From Bacillota bacterium (lineage in GTDB: Bacteria > Bacillota > Clostridia > Saccharofermentanales > Saccharofermentanaceae), in NCBI GenBank assembly GCA_023397475.1, contig JAEWUD010000017.1:1-51678 (forward strand): 51,678 nt of DNA, given 5' to 3'. The notes under the pieces are model-generated. The model worked only from the letters and a program-made list of their open reading frames with translations, was not told the origin of the DNA and made no database searches. Numbering within the stretch: position 1 is the first letter of the stretch; every line of letters begins with the position of its first letter. The position numbers and the translations under genes are program-made. Positions 6,854-14,495 of the stretch are shown in pieces.

Positions 6854-8142
6854 TATCTTGCTCCTCCTTGGACATTCCAAATATTCTTAATCGTAGAGGC
6901 CAGTTCATCCATCGCAAACAAGTCAACCTGAACCTGGTCGCCGTTCGCAAGTGTCTTCAACTTGGCCTTCCCCGTGTTCACTTCTTCTTCTCCGATGACG
7001 ATCATGAAAGGGGCCGTACTCTTGCCCGCGTATTTGAGCTGGGCTTTGAAGCTGCGCTCCATCAAGTCAAAGGCTGTCCCGACACCGGCTTTGCGAAGCG
7101 AATATGCGAGCTTCCCGGCAAATGATGTCGAGTTTGCGTCCATCGATGCCAGGTACACGAGTACCGGGGGAACACGATCAATCGCAATTCCCTGCGCATC
7201 GAGTTCCATCAGAAACCTCTCCACGCCCATCGCGAATCCGATTCCCGGCACGGATGGTCCATCCATCGTCTCAATCAGTCCGTCATAGCGACCGCCGCCG
7301 CAAATCGTCCCCTGTGTCCCAACGTTTTCCGAGATGAACTCGAACACTGTCCGCGTATAGTAATCCAGTCCGCGAACGATTCCCGGATCGACGGTATAGT
7401 CAATACCCAGGCTATTAAGTTCCGACTGCAACCCATCAAAATGCGTGCGGCAATCGTCGCACAGATAGGTCAGCAGCTTCGGAGCATCCTCCGCGAGCGC
7501 GTGGCAACGGTCGACCTTGCAGTCAAGCATGCGAAGAGGATTCTTCGCAAACCGCCCGTTGCAATCCGGACACATGCCGGCCAGATGTGGCTCGTAATAC
7601 TGCCGGAGAACATCGTGGTACGCCGTGCGACACGTCGGACAGCCGATGCTGTTGATGTGAAGCTTTGTCTTCTGAAGTCCCATCCGCTCGAAAAAAAGCA
7701 CCAGAACACTGATGATCTCGGCGTCAATCGCAGGTCCCTTCGCTCCGAAAGCCTCCAGACCGAACTGATGAAATTCGCGAAAACGCCCCTTCTGGACATT
7801 CTCATAGCGAAATGCCGTGATGTTATAGAAGAGCCGAACCGGGGACGGCAGCGATGACATCCCGTGCTCGATAAAGCTTCGCGCGACGCCGGCTGTGCCC
7901 TCGGGGCGCAATGTGATGCTGCGTCCGCCTTTATCCTCGAACGTGTACATCTCCTTCTGTACGACATCGGTCGTATCACCGACGCTGCGCTGGAAGAGAT
8001 CGGTCTGCTCGAACGTAGGCGTACGAACCTCTTCGTAGCCATAAAGAGAACAAACCTCCGCGAAAACAGATTCGGCCTTCTGCCAGCGGTAAATATCGGA
8101 CGGAAGGATATCCTTCGTCCCCTTCGGAACACTGTAGCGCAT
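6853..8142 (-). CDS. hisS: Histidyl-tRNA synthetase
   Basis: 429 residues, usual length. A class II synthetase that charges tRNA-His in the cytoplasm. The start MRYSVPKGTKDILPSD is the conserved family N-terminus; motif 2 is FRYENVQKGRFREFHQFG, and the histidine-specific boxes RGLDYYTRTVFEF and GGGRYDGL are visible, followed by a C-terminal anticodon-binding domain. GGGAG lies 6 bases before ATG 8142. It is downstream of rsmE and overlaps aspS by one base, so the two synthetases are cotranscribed. Confidence 0.98.
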   Translation of the reverse strand: MRYSVPKGTKDILPSDIYRWQKAESVFAEVCSLYGYEEVRTPTFEQTDLFQRSVGDTTDVVQKEMYTFEDKGGRSITLRPEGTAGVARSFIEHGMSSLPSPVRLFYNITAFRYENVQKGRFREFHQFGLEAFGAKGPAIDAEIISVLVLFFERMGLQKTKLHINSIGCPTCRTAYHDVLRQYYEPHLAGMCPDCNGRFAKNPLRMLDCKVDRCHALAEDAPKLLTYLCDDCRTHFDGLQSELNSLGIDYTVDPGIVRGLDYYTRTVFEFISENVGTQGTICGGGRYDGLIETMDGPSVPGIGFAMGVERFLMELDAQGIAIDRVPPVLVYLASMDANSTSFAGKLAYSLRKAGVGTAFDLMERSFKAQLKYAGKSTAPFMIVIGEEEVNTGKAKLKTLANGDQVQVDLFAMDELASTIKNIWNVQGGAR

Positions 8143-8160
8143 AGTAAACTCCCGTAAAAC

Positions 8161-8185
8161 CCGTTCGTCCGGATGGGTCGAACGG
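8161..8185. other. Intercistronic hairpin between rsmE and hisS
   Basis: CCGTTCG (8161-8167) and CGAACGG (8179-8185) pair perfectly around an 11-base loop, flanked by short A and T tracts. It lies in the 69-base gap between the rsmE stop and the hisS start. It could be a weak terminator or a transcript-processing/stability hairpin; the T-tract for the minus direction is poor. Confidence 0.45.
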
Positions 8186-8211
8186 AAAAATAGACATCTA
8201 TTGATTATACC

Positions 8212-8994
8212 TTAAAAAGTCTCGAGGCGGTAGACCAGAGAGGAAAGAACGAACAGTCCGGCCGTCTCGGTGCGAAGAATTCTGCGACCGAGTGAAACCG
8301 TGGCAATGCCCTTACTTTTCGCGTCATCGATCTCCACGGGAGAGAATCCACCCTCCGGACCGATGAAGAAGCGGATGTCGGGCCTGGAACTGTTCTTGCC
8401 GGTTTGCTCGTCCGGGCGAAAATCCCGTTGCAGATATCCGTCGAGTAATGTGGACATCAAATACTCTCTCTCCCCTTCCCAAGGCAGAAAAGCCAGGTCA
8501 GCAGATCGCGCATCGGTGAGCGCATCGCACAAGCGAAGCGGAGCCGAGATCTGCGGCACGATACCTCGACCACTCTGTCTTGCTGCTTCGAGGGCGATCT
8601 TCTGCCAACGGATGAGTTTCTTCTGTGCATCACGTTCATCGAGACGAACAACCGCACGATCACAGGAGAACGGAACGATTGTCGCAACCCCGAGTTCTAC
8701 GGCTTTCTGGATAATGAGGTCCATCTTGTCGCCCTTAACGAACGCCTGATACAATGTCGCCCGATACGGCGGCTCGGTCGAATTCGGGACAGAAGAGACG
8801 ACGGACGTTATCACCGAGTGCGATTCGATTCCATCGACAGAAAGAAGAAGATCGGTCTGGGCACCATCACAAAGAGTGATCAATTCACCCGGACGAATCC
8901 GAAGCACATCCGTAAGATATCGCGCGTCTTCCCCTGAGAACCGATAGGTCCTTGTCTCATTGGGTAGAATCTCTTCCGTAAAAAACTTTGTCAT
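8212..8994 (-). CDS. rsmE: 16S rRNA m3U1498 methyltransferase
   Basis: 260 residues. A SPOUT-class, SAM-dependent enzyme that methylates N3 of U1498 in 16S rRNA. It has an N-terminal PUA-like domain (SGEDARYLTDVLRIRPGE) and the C-terminal trefoil knot with FIGPEGGFSPVEID and SLGRRILRTETAG, both diagnostic. The start is ATG 8994 (MTKFFTEE), with a GA-rich weak ribosome binding site. It is divergent from the AIM24-family gene and likely first in the rsmE-hisS-aspS-lepB-lepA run; prmA, which commonly precedes rsmE in Firmicutes, is about 4.4 kb away in the heat-shock operon. Confidence 0.95.
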   Translation of the reverse strand: MTKFFTEEILPNETRTYRFSGEDARYLTDVLRIRPGELITLCDGAQTDLLLSVDGIESHSVITSVVSSVPNSTEPPYRATLYQAFVKGDKMDLIIQKAVELGVATIVPFSCDRAVVRLDERDAQKKLIRWQKIALEAARQSGRGIVPQISAPLRLCDALTDARSADLAFLPWEGEREYLMSTLLDGYLQRDFRPDEQTGKNSSRPDIRFFIGPEGGFSPVEIDDAKSKGIATVSLGRRILRTETAGLFVLSSLVYRLETF

Positions 8995-9056
8995 TGCTCA
9001 CTCTCTCATCATTTTTCGATAACTTTAAATATTCTAGCTTTTTCACATCGATTTCC

Positions 9057-9085
9057 TTGTTCTTTTGTAGTATAAACGATAAAAT
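9057..9085 (+). promoter_or_regulatory. Promoter of the AIM24-family gene
   Basis: TTGTTC (9057-9062), a 17-base spacer and TAAAAT (9080-9085) on the plus strand, 58 bases before the start codon. Confidence 0.6.
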
Positions 9086-9143
9086 ACGGTTAGAGAATGC
9101 CATAATTTGGCTTGTTGGCAACAAATTCTACGGAGGATTATTC

Positions 9144-9827
9144 ATGAAATACGAGATTAAAGGCACACCCCTTCCCGTTGCGATCTGCACGCTTGACGCG
9201 GGCGAGACCATGATCACAGAGCGCGGCTCGATGAGCTGGATGACCCCGAACATGAAGATGGAGACGACCAGCAACGGCGGTGTCGGCAAGGCTCTCGGCC
9301 GCATGTTCGCCGGCGAGGCTCTTTTCCAGAACCGTTATACCGCCGAGGGCGGTCAGGGCCTTATCGCCTTCGCATCCAGCTTCCCCGGACAGATCCTGCC
9401 GATTCAGATCCAGCCCGGCGCTAACATGATCGTTCAGAAGTCCGCTTTCCTTGCGAGCCAGCCGGGCGTTCAGCTCTCCGTTCATTTCCAGAAGAAGCTC
9501 GGCGCCGGTCTTGTCGGCGGTGAAGGCTTCATTATGCAGAAGCTCTCCGGCCAGGGTCTCGCATTTATCGAGATCGACGGTTGGGTCGAGATGTACACGC
9601 TTCAGGCCGGCCAGTCGATGCTCATCGACACGGGCTACCTCGCGATGATGGACGAGTCCGTCAACCTCACGGTCGAGACCGTCAAGGGCGGCCTCAAGAA
9701 TATGGTCTTCGGAGGTGAAGGCTTCTTCAACACGAAGGTCACGGGCCCCGGTCGCGTTTGGATCCAGACCATGCCGGCAAGCGCTCTCGCGAATTCGATC
9801 ATTCCTTACATTCCTGCGAAGGGCTAA
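9144..9827 (+). CDS. AIM24 / TIGR00266-family protein
   Basis: 227 residues from ATG 9144, preceded by a perfect GGAGG (the open frame runs further upstream but crosses the promoter). The protein belongs to the AIM24 (formerly DUF124) family of conserved beta-helical proteins of unknown biochemical role; the boxes LDAGETMITERGSMSWM, GGEGFIMQKLSGQGLAFIE and GGEGFFNTKVTGPGRVWIQ are typical, and they repeat within the protein. There is no signal peptide, so it is cytoplasmic. It is monocistronic with its own promoter and terminator. Codon use is strongly biased to C/G third positions, as in highly expressed genes. The function is not known. Confidence 0.9.
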   Translation: MKYEIKGTPLPVAICTLDAGETMITERGSMSWMTPNMKMETTSNGGVGKALGRMFAGEALFQNRYTAEGGQGLIAFASSFPGQILPIQIQPGANMIVQKSAFLASQPGVQLSVHFQKKLGAGLVGGEGFIMQKLSGQGLAFIEIDGWVEMYTLQAGQSMLIDTGYLAMMDESVNLTVETVKGGLKNMVFGGEGFFNTKVTGPGRVWIQTMPASALANSIIPYIPAKG

Positions 9828-9861
9828 TTCGGGCAAGATTAATCTAACAGACTACTGCGAA

Positions 9862-9891
9862 GGACGGCGTCGATGGCGCCGTCCTTTTTTT
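9862..9891 (+). terminator. Terminator of the AIM24-family gene
   Basis: GGACGGCG (9862-9869) and CGCCGTCC (9877-9884) form an 8-bp stem with a 7-base loop, followed by seven T (9885-9891). It is a clear rho-independent terminator 34 bases after the stop codon. Confidence 0.93.
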
Positions 9892-10015
9892 GCGTGATTC
9901 CGCGAGATAAGGGTTATCGTGAATTCATGGTTATGACAAACATATCCTGTGTGTTGTCGGCAAGATGGCAAGGTATTCCTACTAATTGTTCACGAACGAT
10001 CGACAGAAATGAACA

Positions 10016-10240
10016 GCGCACATACGAAAACCCGTGCAAGTGTCTGTTTCGTATGTGCATCATTGACAAATAATCGCCGCCGGGAGCTCGGCGCACATAC
10101 GAAAACCCATTAAGAGGTCTGTTTCGTATGTGCATCAATGATAAACAACCGCTCTGGGGAGCTCGGCGCACATACGAAATCGCGGGATGTGGCCACTTTC
10201 GTATGTGCATCATTGATAAACAACCGCTCCAATATGGCTG
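10016..10240. repeat. Array of three 75-nt tandem repeats, each carrying a hairpin
   Basis: Units begin at 10016, 10091 and 10166 with GCGCACATACGAAA. In each unit GCACATACGAAA pairs perfectly with TTTCGTATGTGC (arms 10018-10029/10047-10058, 10093-10104/10122-10133 and 10168-10179/10197-10208), 12 bp around a 17-base loop whose sequence differs between units. A conserved linker of about 32 bases (ATCAATGATAAACAACCGCT type) separates the hairpins. The period is a multiple of three, so a minus-strand ORF runs through with a repeated peptide; I regard it as a by-product. It looks like an intergenic palindromic repeat family; it is not a CRISPR. Confidence 0.9.
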
Positions 10241-10451
10241 CCGCACAAAAAACCCCCCAGGGTGGAGCTTCATACAAGGTTCACCCTACGCCCACTGAAG
10301 TGAATGTACAAAAACTGCAGATTCAGACATTTATGTTGGCAATCGCGGAGCTCCGATGTAATGGGTAAAGCACCTCAGCGATAAACAAGACAAATCTTCC
10401 TGATCAGGTGTTTTGAGACAACCCCCTTTTCATTTGACGTATTTTTGATAA
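10241..10451. other. Gene-free stretch between the repeat array and the trpB terminator
   Basis: No ORF with a start site is seen. On the minus strand AGGGTG and CACCCT can pair around an 18-base loop just before GGGGGG and TTTTTT (about 10246-10286), which might be a second, weaker terminator. The string TTTTGAGACAACCCCC near 10411 has the look of a repeat-family end, but I cannot prove it. Confidence 0.35.
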
Positions 10452-10485
10452 AAAAGCCCCGGTCACATGAGCGACCGGGGCTTTT
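10452..10485 (-). terminator. Terminator of trpB
   Basis: AAAAGCCCCGGTC (10452-10464) and GACCGGGGCTTTT (10473-10485) form a perfect 13-bp stem with an 8-base loop; on the minus strand it ends in a run of T. It lies 18 bases after the trpB stop and would work in both directions. Confidence 0.95.
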
Positions 10486-10503
10486 CACGTATGAATGTAA
10501 CGA

Positions 10504-11889
10504 TTATTCCTGGATGCCGGGGATCTTCGGAAGCGTGGCGAAGCCCTGCTCGAGGTCCGCGTCAGTCGGCACATAATCGGTCATCTTGCCCGACTCATAG
10601 TCCATGTACGCGTGCATATCGAAGTATCCCGTACCCGTGAGATTGAACAGGATAGTCTTGGCCGTTCCTTCTTCTTTGCACTTGAGCGCTTCGTCGATCG
10701 CTGTACGGATCGCGTGAGCGGATTCCGGAGCCGGCAGGATCGTCTCGTGCTTTGCAAAGAGCTTGGCGGCTTCGAAAACCTTCGTCTGCTCGACGGCGCG
10801 TGCCTCGTCAAGATATCCGTCATGATAAAGCTTCGAAAGGATCGGGGACATGCCGTGATAGCGAAGACCTCCGGCATGGTTCGGAGAAGGAATAAATCCG
10901 GCGCCGAGGGTATACATCTTGGCCAGAGGCGTGATGTGTCCGGTGTCACAGAAGTCATAAGCGAACTTGCCGCGGGTCAGCGACGGACAGGATGCCGGCT
11001 CGACCGCGATGAAGTAAGGCTTCTTGGTTCCGGCCAGTTTATCTCGCATAAATGCAGCCATGATTCCGCCGAGGTTCGATCCGCCGCCGGCACAGCCGAT
11101 GACGATGTCCGGATACTCTCCGGCGATCTCCATCTGGAGTTTGGCCTCTTCGCCGATAATCGACTGATGGAGGAGAACTTGATTCAGAACCGATCCGAGA
11201 ACGTAGCGGCATCCGGGCGTAGTCACAGCCTTCTCAACCGCTTCGGATATCGCGCAGCCAAGGCTGCCGCCGGTTCCGGGGAATTCCTCGAGAATCTTGC
11301 GCCCGATGTTGGTGGTCATCGAGGGTGAAGGAATTAGATTCGCTCCGAAGGTCTCGATCACGGCCTTGCGATAGGGCTTCTGTTCCGAGCTGACTTTGAC
11401 CATATAAACAGTAAGCGGAAGATCGTAATAGGCGCAAGCCATCGAGAGCGCCGTACCCCACTGACCGGCACCGGTCTCGGTCGTCAGAGACGTGAGACCC
11501 TGCTCCTTCGCGTAGTATACCTGCGCGGCGGCGGAGTTCAGCTTGTGGCTGCCGGAGGTGTTGTTACCCTCGAACTTATAGTAGATATGCGCGGGAGTAT
11601 CTAACGCCTTCTCGAGCTCATAGGCGCGAATCAGCGGCGACGGACGGAAGATCTTATAGAAGTTCTGGATCTCCTCCGGAATGTCGACATATCTTGTCTC
11701 GCTGTCGCACTCCTGGCGTGCGAGCTCCGTGCAAAAGACCGGAAGCAGATCTTCGAAGGTCGCCGGCTGCATCGTGCCGGGATTGATGTAGGGATCATGC
11801 TGTTCCTTCATGTCGGCCCGAACGTTATACCACTGGGTCGGCATCTGGTCCTCGGTGAGAAAAATGCGCTTGGGTACCTTACGTGTCAT
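10504..11889 (-). CDS. trpB: Tryptophan synthase beta chain, TrpB2 type
   Basis: 461 residues from ATG 11889, chosen because AAAGGAG lies 7 bases upstream; the frame runs further into the leader. The PLP-dependent enzyme condenses indole with serine to tryptophan. The PLP lysine is Lys116 in GNNTSGSHKLNSA, and the phosphate-binding loop is GCAGGGSNLGG. Length and the N-terminal sequence (PTQWYNVRADM) match the TrpB2 group, which often lacks a TrpA partner and may salvage free indole. No other trp gene is nearby. Expression is controlled by a tryptophan T-box leader and ends at a strong terminator, so it is a one-gene regulon. Confidence 0.95.
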   Translation of the reverse strand: MTRKVPKRIFLTEDQMPTQWYNVRADMKEQHDPYINPGTMQPATFEDLLPVFCTELARQECDSETRYVDIPEEIQNFYKIFRPSPLIRAYELEKALDTPAHIYYKFEGNNTSGSHKLNSAAAQVYYAKEQGLTSLTTETGAGQWGTALSMACAYYDLPLTVYMVKVSSEQKPYRKAVIETFGANLIPSPSMTTNIGRKILEEFPGTGGSLGCAISEAVEKAVTTPGCRYVLGSVLNQVLLHQSIIGEEAKLQMEIAGEYPDIVIGCAGGGSNLGGIMAAFMRDKLAGTKKPYFIAVEPASCPSLTRGKFAYDFCDTGHITPLAKMYTLGAGFIPSPNHAGGLRYHGMSPILSKLYHDGYLDEARAVEQTKVFEAAKLFAKHETILPAPESAHAIRTAIDEALKCKEEGTAKTILFNLTGTGYFDMHAYMDYESGKMTDYVPTDADLEQGFATLPKIPGIQE

Positions 11890-11962
11890 GATGTGCTCCT
11901 TTCTTCGTCGCCGGCATTCGATTGCAGCGACATTCCCTTTGTGGGAAATCTGTCTTCTTGAG

Positions 11963-12264
11963 ATAAAAAAATACTCCTGCCCCAAAATGAATCGGGACAA
12001 GAGCATAAAATGCGCCTGCGGTACCACCCGGTTTGCCGGATCCTTCACGGATCGCGACCACCTCTATCGTGTCAAATCCAACACGCTCCCCTGATAACGG
12101 GCGAAGTCCCCGTCGATACCTACACAATGCGTCTGCTGCTCATCTTCGGTATCGCCCTGGCTGGTCCATTCACTTCATCTCCGGCATCGCGCTTCCACCC
12201 TTCGCGACTCTCTCTACCCATATGAAGAAGATACTACTCCCGCCTAAACGGTTTACTTGAATAT
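11963..12264 (-). promoter_or_regulatory. T-box leader with tryptophan specifier, upstream of trpB
   Basis: The transcript leader carries the T-box sequence GGGTGGTACCGCAGG (12029-12015) that binds the uncharged tRNA acceptor end. Further upstream is a Stem I with AGAGAG and the specifier region GAAGTGAATGGACC, in which TGG (12168-12166), followed by ACC, reads as a tryptophan codon. The terminator is CTCTTGTCCC (12003-11994) and GGGGCAGGAG (11983-11974) followed by ATTTTTTT down to about 11964. Uncharged tRNA-Trp should stabilise the antiterminator and switch on trpB. The specifier and the gene agree. Confidence 0.93.
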
Positions 12265-12270
12265 GAGTGA

Positions 12271-12299
12271 AGTATGCATCACCGATTTTCGATTGTCAA
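12271..12299 (-). promoter_or_regulatory. Promoter of the T-box/trpB transcript
   Basis: TTGACA (12299-12294), 17 bases, CATACT (12276-12271) on the minus strand. It overlaps the divergent mutY promoter region. Confidence 0.65.
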
Positions 12300-12302
12300 G
12301 TA

Positions 12303-12311
12303 TGCTATACT
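12303..12311 (+). promoter_or_regulatory. Extended -10 promoter of mutY
   Basis: TGCTATACT (12303-12311) is a good extended -10 element with no good -35. The -35 box of the opposing trpB promoter (12294-12299) lies in its upstream spacer, so the two polymerases would compete. The predicted mutY leader is only about 20 bases. Confidence 0.45.
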
Positions 12312-12337
12312 GGCAAAAAAAGGATTTTAAGAAACCC

Positions 12338-13435
12338 ATGACATATACGAGTGACAGCATTCGAAATATCCTCCTCACCTACTATGATGAACATCGCCGC
12401 GACCTGCCGTGGCGGCAGGTTCGCACGCCGTACGGTACGTGGATCTCCGAGACCATGCTCCAACAGACGCGCGTAGCGACCGTCATTCCCTATTATTACC
12501 GATTCCTGGAAGAATTCCCCGATCTCCGGACATTGGCGGAGGCACCCACCGACCGCGTATATAAGGTTTGGGAGGGTTTGGGTTATTACTCGCGCGCACG
12601 CAACCTGCAGAACGGTGCGCGCTTCGTCCTCGAACATGAGAACGGCGAGCTCCCCGACGATGTGGAGCGTTTACGAAAGATTCCCGGAATCGGTCCGTAC
12701 ACCGCAGGTGCGATTGCCTCTCTGGCTTTCGGCAAAGCGGAAGCCGCCGTTGACGGCAATGTCATCCGGGTTTTTTCGCGTTTGTACGCTATGCGAATCT
12801 CCGCCAAGGATGAATCTTCCAAACGCCTGATTGCGGAGAAAGTTCGACTTTCTCTTCCCGAGTATCGCCCCGGAGACTTCAACGAGGCAATTATGGATGT
12901 CGGTGCGGGAATCTGTTTACCTAAGCGCCCCCTATGCGCGGAATGCCCTTTGCAGACCGTTTGTCAGGCGAATCTTCTGGGGATTCAGAATGAACTGCCG
13001 CTCCGAACACCGAAGAATCCGAATCCGGAGTTTCCGAAGACGGTCGTCGTTTGTTTTCAGGACGACAAAGTCCTTCTTCATCGCCGCCCCTCCACGGGAC
13101 TTCTGGCGAATCTCTATGAGTTCTTGATGTTGGATGGGCACCTTTCGGAGGAGGATGTGATCAACGAGACTGTCCGGGCCGTCGGATTGACCCCGTCGAG
13201 TTGTGATGTGACCGTCTCGCAGCTCGCTCCTTCGAGACATGTTTTCTCGCATCTAACCTGGGAGATGGAGGCTTTTCGCGTCGAGTTCACGCGAAAAAAG
13301 ACCGGCCCGGAGATCTTGTTCTCCGAATGCCGGCCCGATTATTTGTTTGTAGATCGCGAGGCTGCAAGTCTTCTGGCATTCCCATCCGCATTAAAAGTCT
13401 ATGTTCCGGAAATTCTTCCCGAATCGAAAGATTGA
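12338..13435 (+). CDS. mutY: A/G-specific adenine DNA glycosylase
   Basis: 365 residues. It removes adenine mispaired with 8-oxoguanine. The catalytic Glu38 is in WISETMLQQTRV; the helix-hairpin-helix is LRKIPGIGPYTAGA (113-125) with Asp139 in AAVDGNV; four cysteines (193, 200, 203, 209; C-x6-C-x2-C-x5-C) bind the 4Fe-4S cluster. The C-terminal third is the NUDIX-like 8-oxoG recognition domain. ATG 12338 has only a distant AGGA, so initiation may be weak; the open frame begins earlier, but upstream codons overlap the promoter. Its 3' end overlaps the convergent prmA by 37 bases. Confidence 0.95.
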   Translation: MTYTSDSIRNILLTYYDEHRRDLPWRQVRTPYGTWISETMLQQTRVATVIPYYYRFLEEFPDLRTLAEAPTDRVYKVWEGLGYYSRARNLQNGARFVLEHENGELPDDVERLRKIPGIGPYTAGAIASLAFGKAEAAVDGNVIRVFSRLYAMRISAKDESSKRLIAEKVRLSLPEYRPGDFNEAIMDVGAGICLPKRPLCAECPLQTVCQANLLGIQNELPLRTPKNPNPEFPKTVVVCFQDDKVLLHRRPSTGLLANLYEFLMLDGHLSEEDVINETVRAVGLTPSSCDVTVSQLAPSRHVFSHLTWEMEAFRVEFTRKKTGPEILFSECRPDYLFVDREAASLLAFPSALKVYVPEILPESKD

Positions 13436-14493
13436 TCCGGATCAGAACGCTTCGCAAGCTCGATGTCTCCGCCGTCGGCCAGATCATACAGGTACGCACG
13501 CCAGTCGCCCTTCTTATGGCAACCGATCATTCGAAAACCGGCATCGGTCATCGCGTCACGCACCGTATCGGATTTTGTTTCGATAATTCCGCTGATCAGG
13601 ATACGACCCTCCGGCGCCAGATACTGGGCATAATCCTTGCTGAGCATAATATGAACATCCGCGATAATGTTGGCGACAATCAAGGAGTAGGCTTTGCTTC
13701 TCGCGTCCTTGAGTTCACCCGCGTGACAATCGATCCTGCCGTGGTTACGGGCGATATTCTCGGCCGCAACTTGGACCGCAAGGCGATCGATATCCAGGGC
13801 CTCGACCGATGCCGCGCCGAGCTTATCCGCAATGATCGCCAGGATTCCGGAACCGCAGCCCAAATCGAGTACGGTGTCGTCCTGCGTGACAATTCTGTCG
13901 ATAATCTCCGCACACATCGAAGTCGTCTCATGAGTTCCCGTGCCAAAGGCTGAACCGGGATCGAGCGAGATTACAACTTCGTCGTCTTGCGGATGATAGG
14001 TCTCCCATGAGGGACAGATGACGACGCGCGGTGAGATCTTCAGGACACTGTAATACTTCTTCCAGCTGTTTGCCCAGTCCTCTTCCTCGACATAGCGATG
14101 TGAGACAACGCCGTTGCCCGTCGGAAGGAACTGGCCGATATCGGAAATACGTTCGGTCACGATCTCAAGAACACGTTCGGCCGAGACCGTACCCGTCGCG
14201 ATCCGCGCGTAGAGTTCGCCGATCCCGTCGGGATTCTGGTATTCGTCGCTCTTGGCACCGAGTCGGATACCTTCGGCAAACTCTGCAAAATAGGCGCGTA
14301 TTACAACGTCCTGTCCGAGAGAATCGACAAACCCGTCATCCGCATACGAGAGCGATTGAGGATCCTCGATGATTCGGCGAATCTCATCCGGATCACTGAC
14401 GGCGATACCGTCTGCACCGAGTTGTGCGAGCATCTCGCAAATCGCATCCGAGGCTTCCTCTGTCGTCGTTATTGTCACTTCAATCCATCGCAT
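13399..14493 (-). CDS. prmA: Ribosomal protein L11 methyltransferase
   Basis: 364 residues, somewhat longer than the usual roughly 310. A SAM-dependent enzyme that trimethylates ribosomal protein L11. Motif I is VLDLGCGSGILAI, motif II/III includes VEALDIDRLAV, and the substrate loop LIVANIIADV is present; the N-terminal domain recognises L11. ATG 14493 follows the dnaJ stop (TAA) by two bases with GGGG upstream, so translation is coupled to dnaJ. dnaK-dnaJ-prmA is a common Clostridia order. The stop codon lies inside the end of convergent mutY. Confidence 0.95.
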   Translation of the reverse strand: MRWIEVTITTTEEASDAICEMLAQLGADGIAVSDPDEIRRIIEDPQSLSYADDGFVDSLGQDVVIRAYFAEFAEGIRLGAKSDEYQNPDGIGELYARIATGTVSAERVLEIVTERISDIGQFLPTGNGVVSHRYVEEEDWANSWKKYYSVLKISPRVVICPSWETYHPQDDEVVISLDPGSAFGTGTHETTSMCAEIIDRIVTQDDTVLDLGCGSGILAIIADKLGAASVEALDIDRLAVQVAAENIARNHGRIDCHAGELKDARSKAYSLIVANIIADVHIMLSKDYAQYLAPEGRILISGIIETKSDTVRDAMTDAGFRMIGCHKKGDWRAYLYDLADGGDIELAKRSDPDQSFDSGRISGT

Positions 14494-14495
14494 GT

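Noticed and set aside
8161..8185. True terminator between rsmE and hisS
   Set aside because: The stem is perfect but the T-tract for the minus strand is short and interrupted, so it is listed only as a hairpin.
10016..10240. CRISPR array
   Set aside because: Only three units, the repeated parts are long palindromes with linkers, the varying parts are 17-base loops within hairpins, and no cas genes are near.
9914..10273. 119-codon minus-strand ORF with repeated peptide (SYVRRAP/MHIRN units)
   Set aside because: The repetition comes from the 75-nt hairpin repeats, whose period is a multiple of three. There is no ribosome binding site, and the conserved features are DNA palindromes rather than codons.
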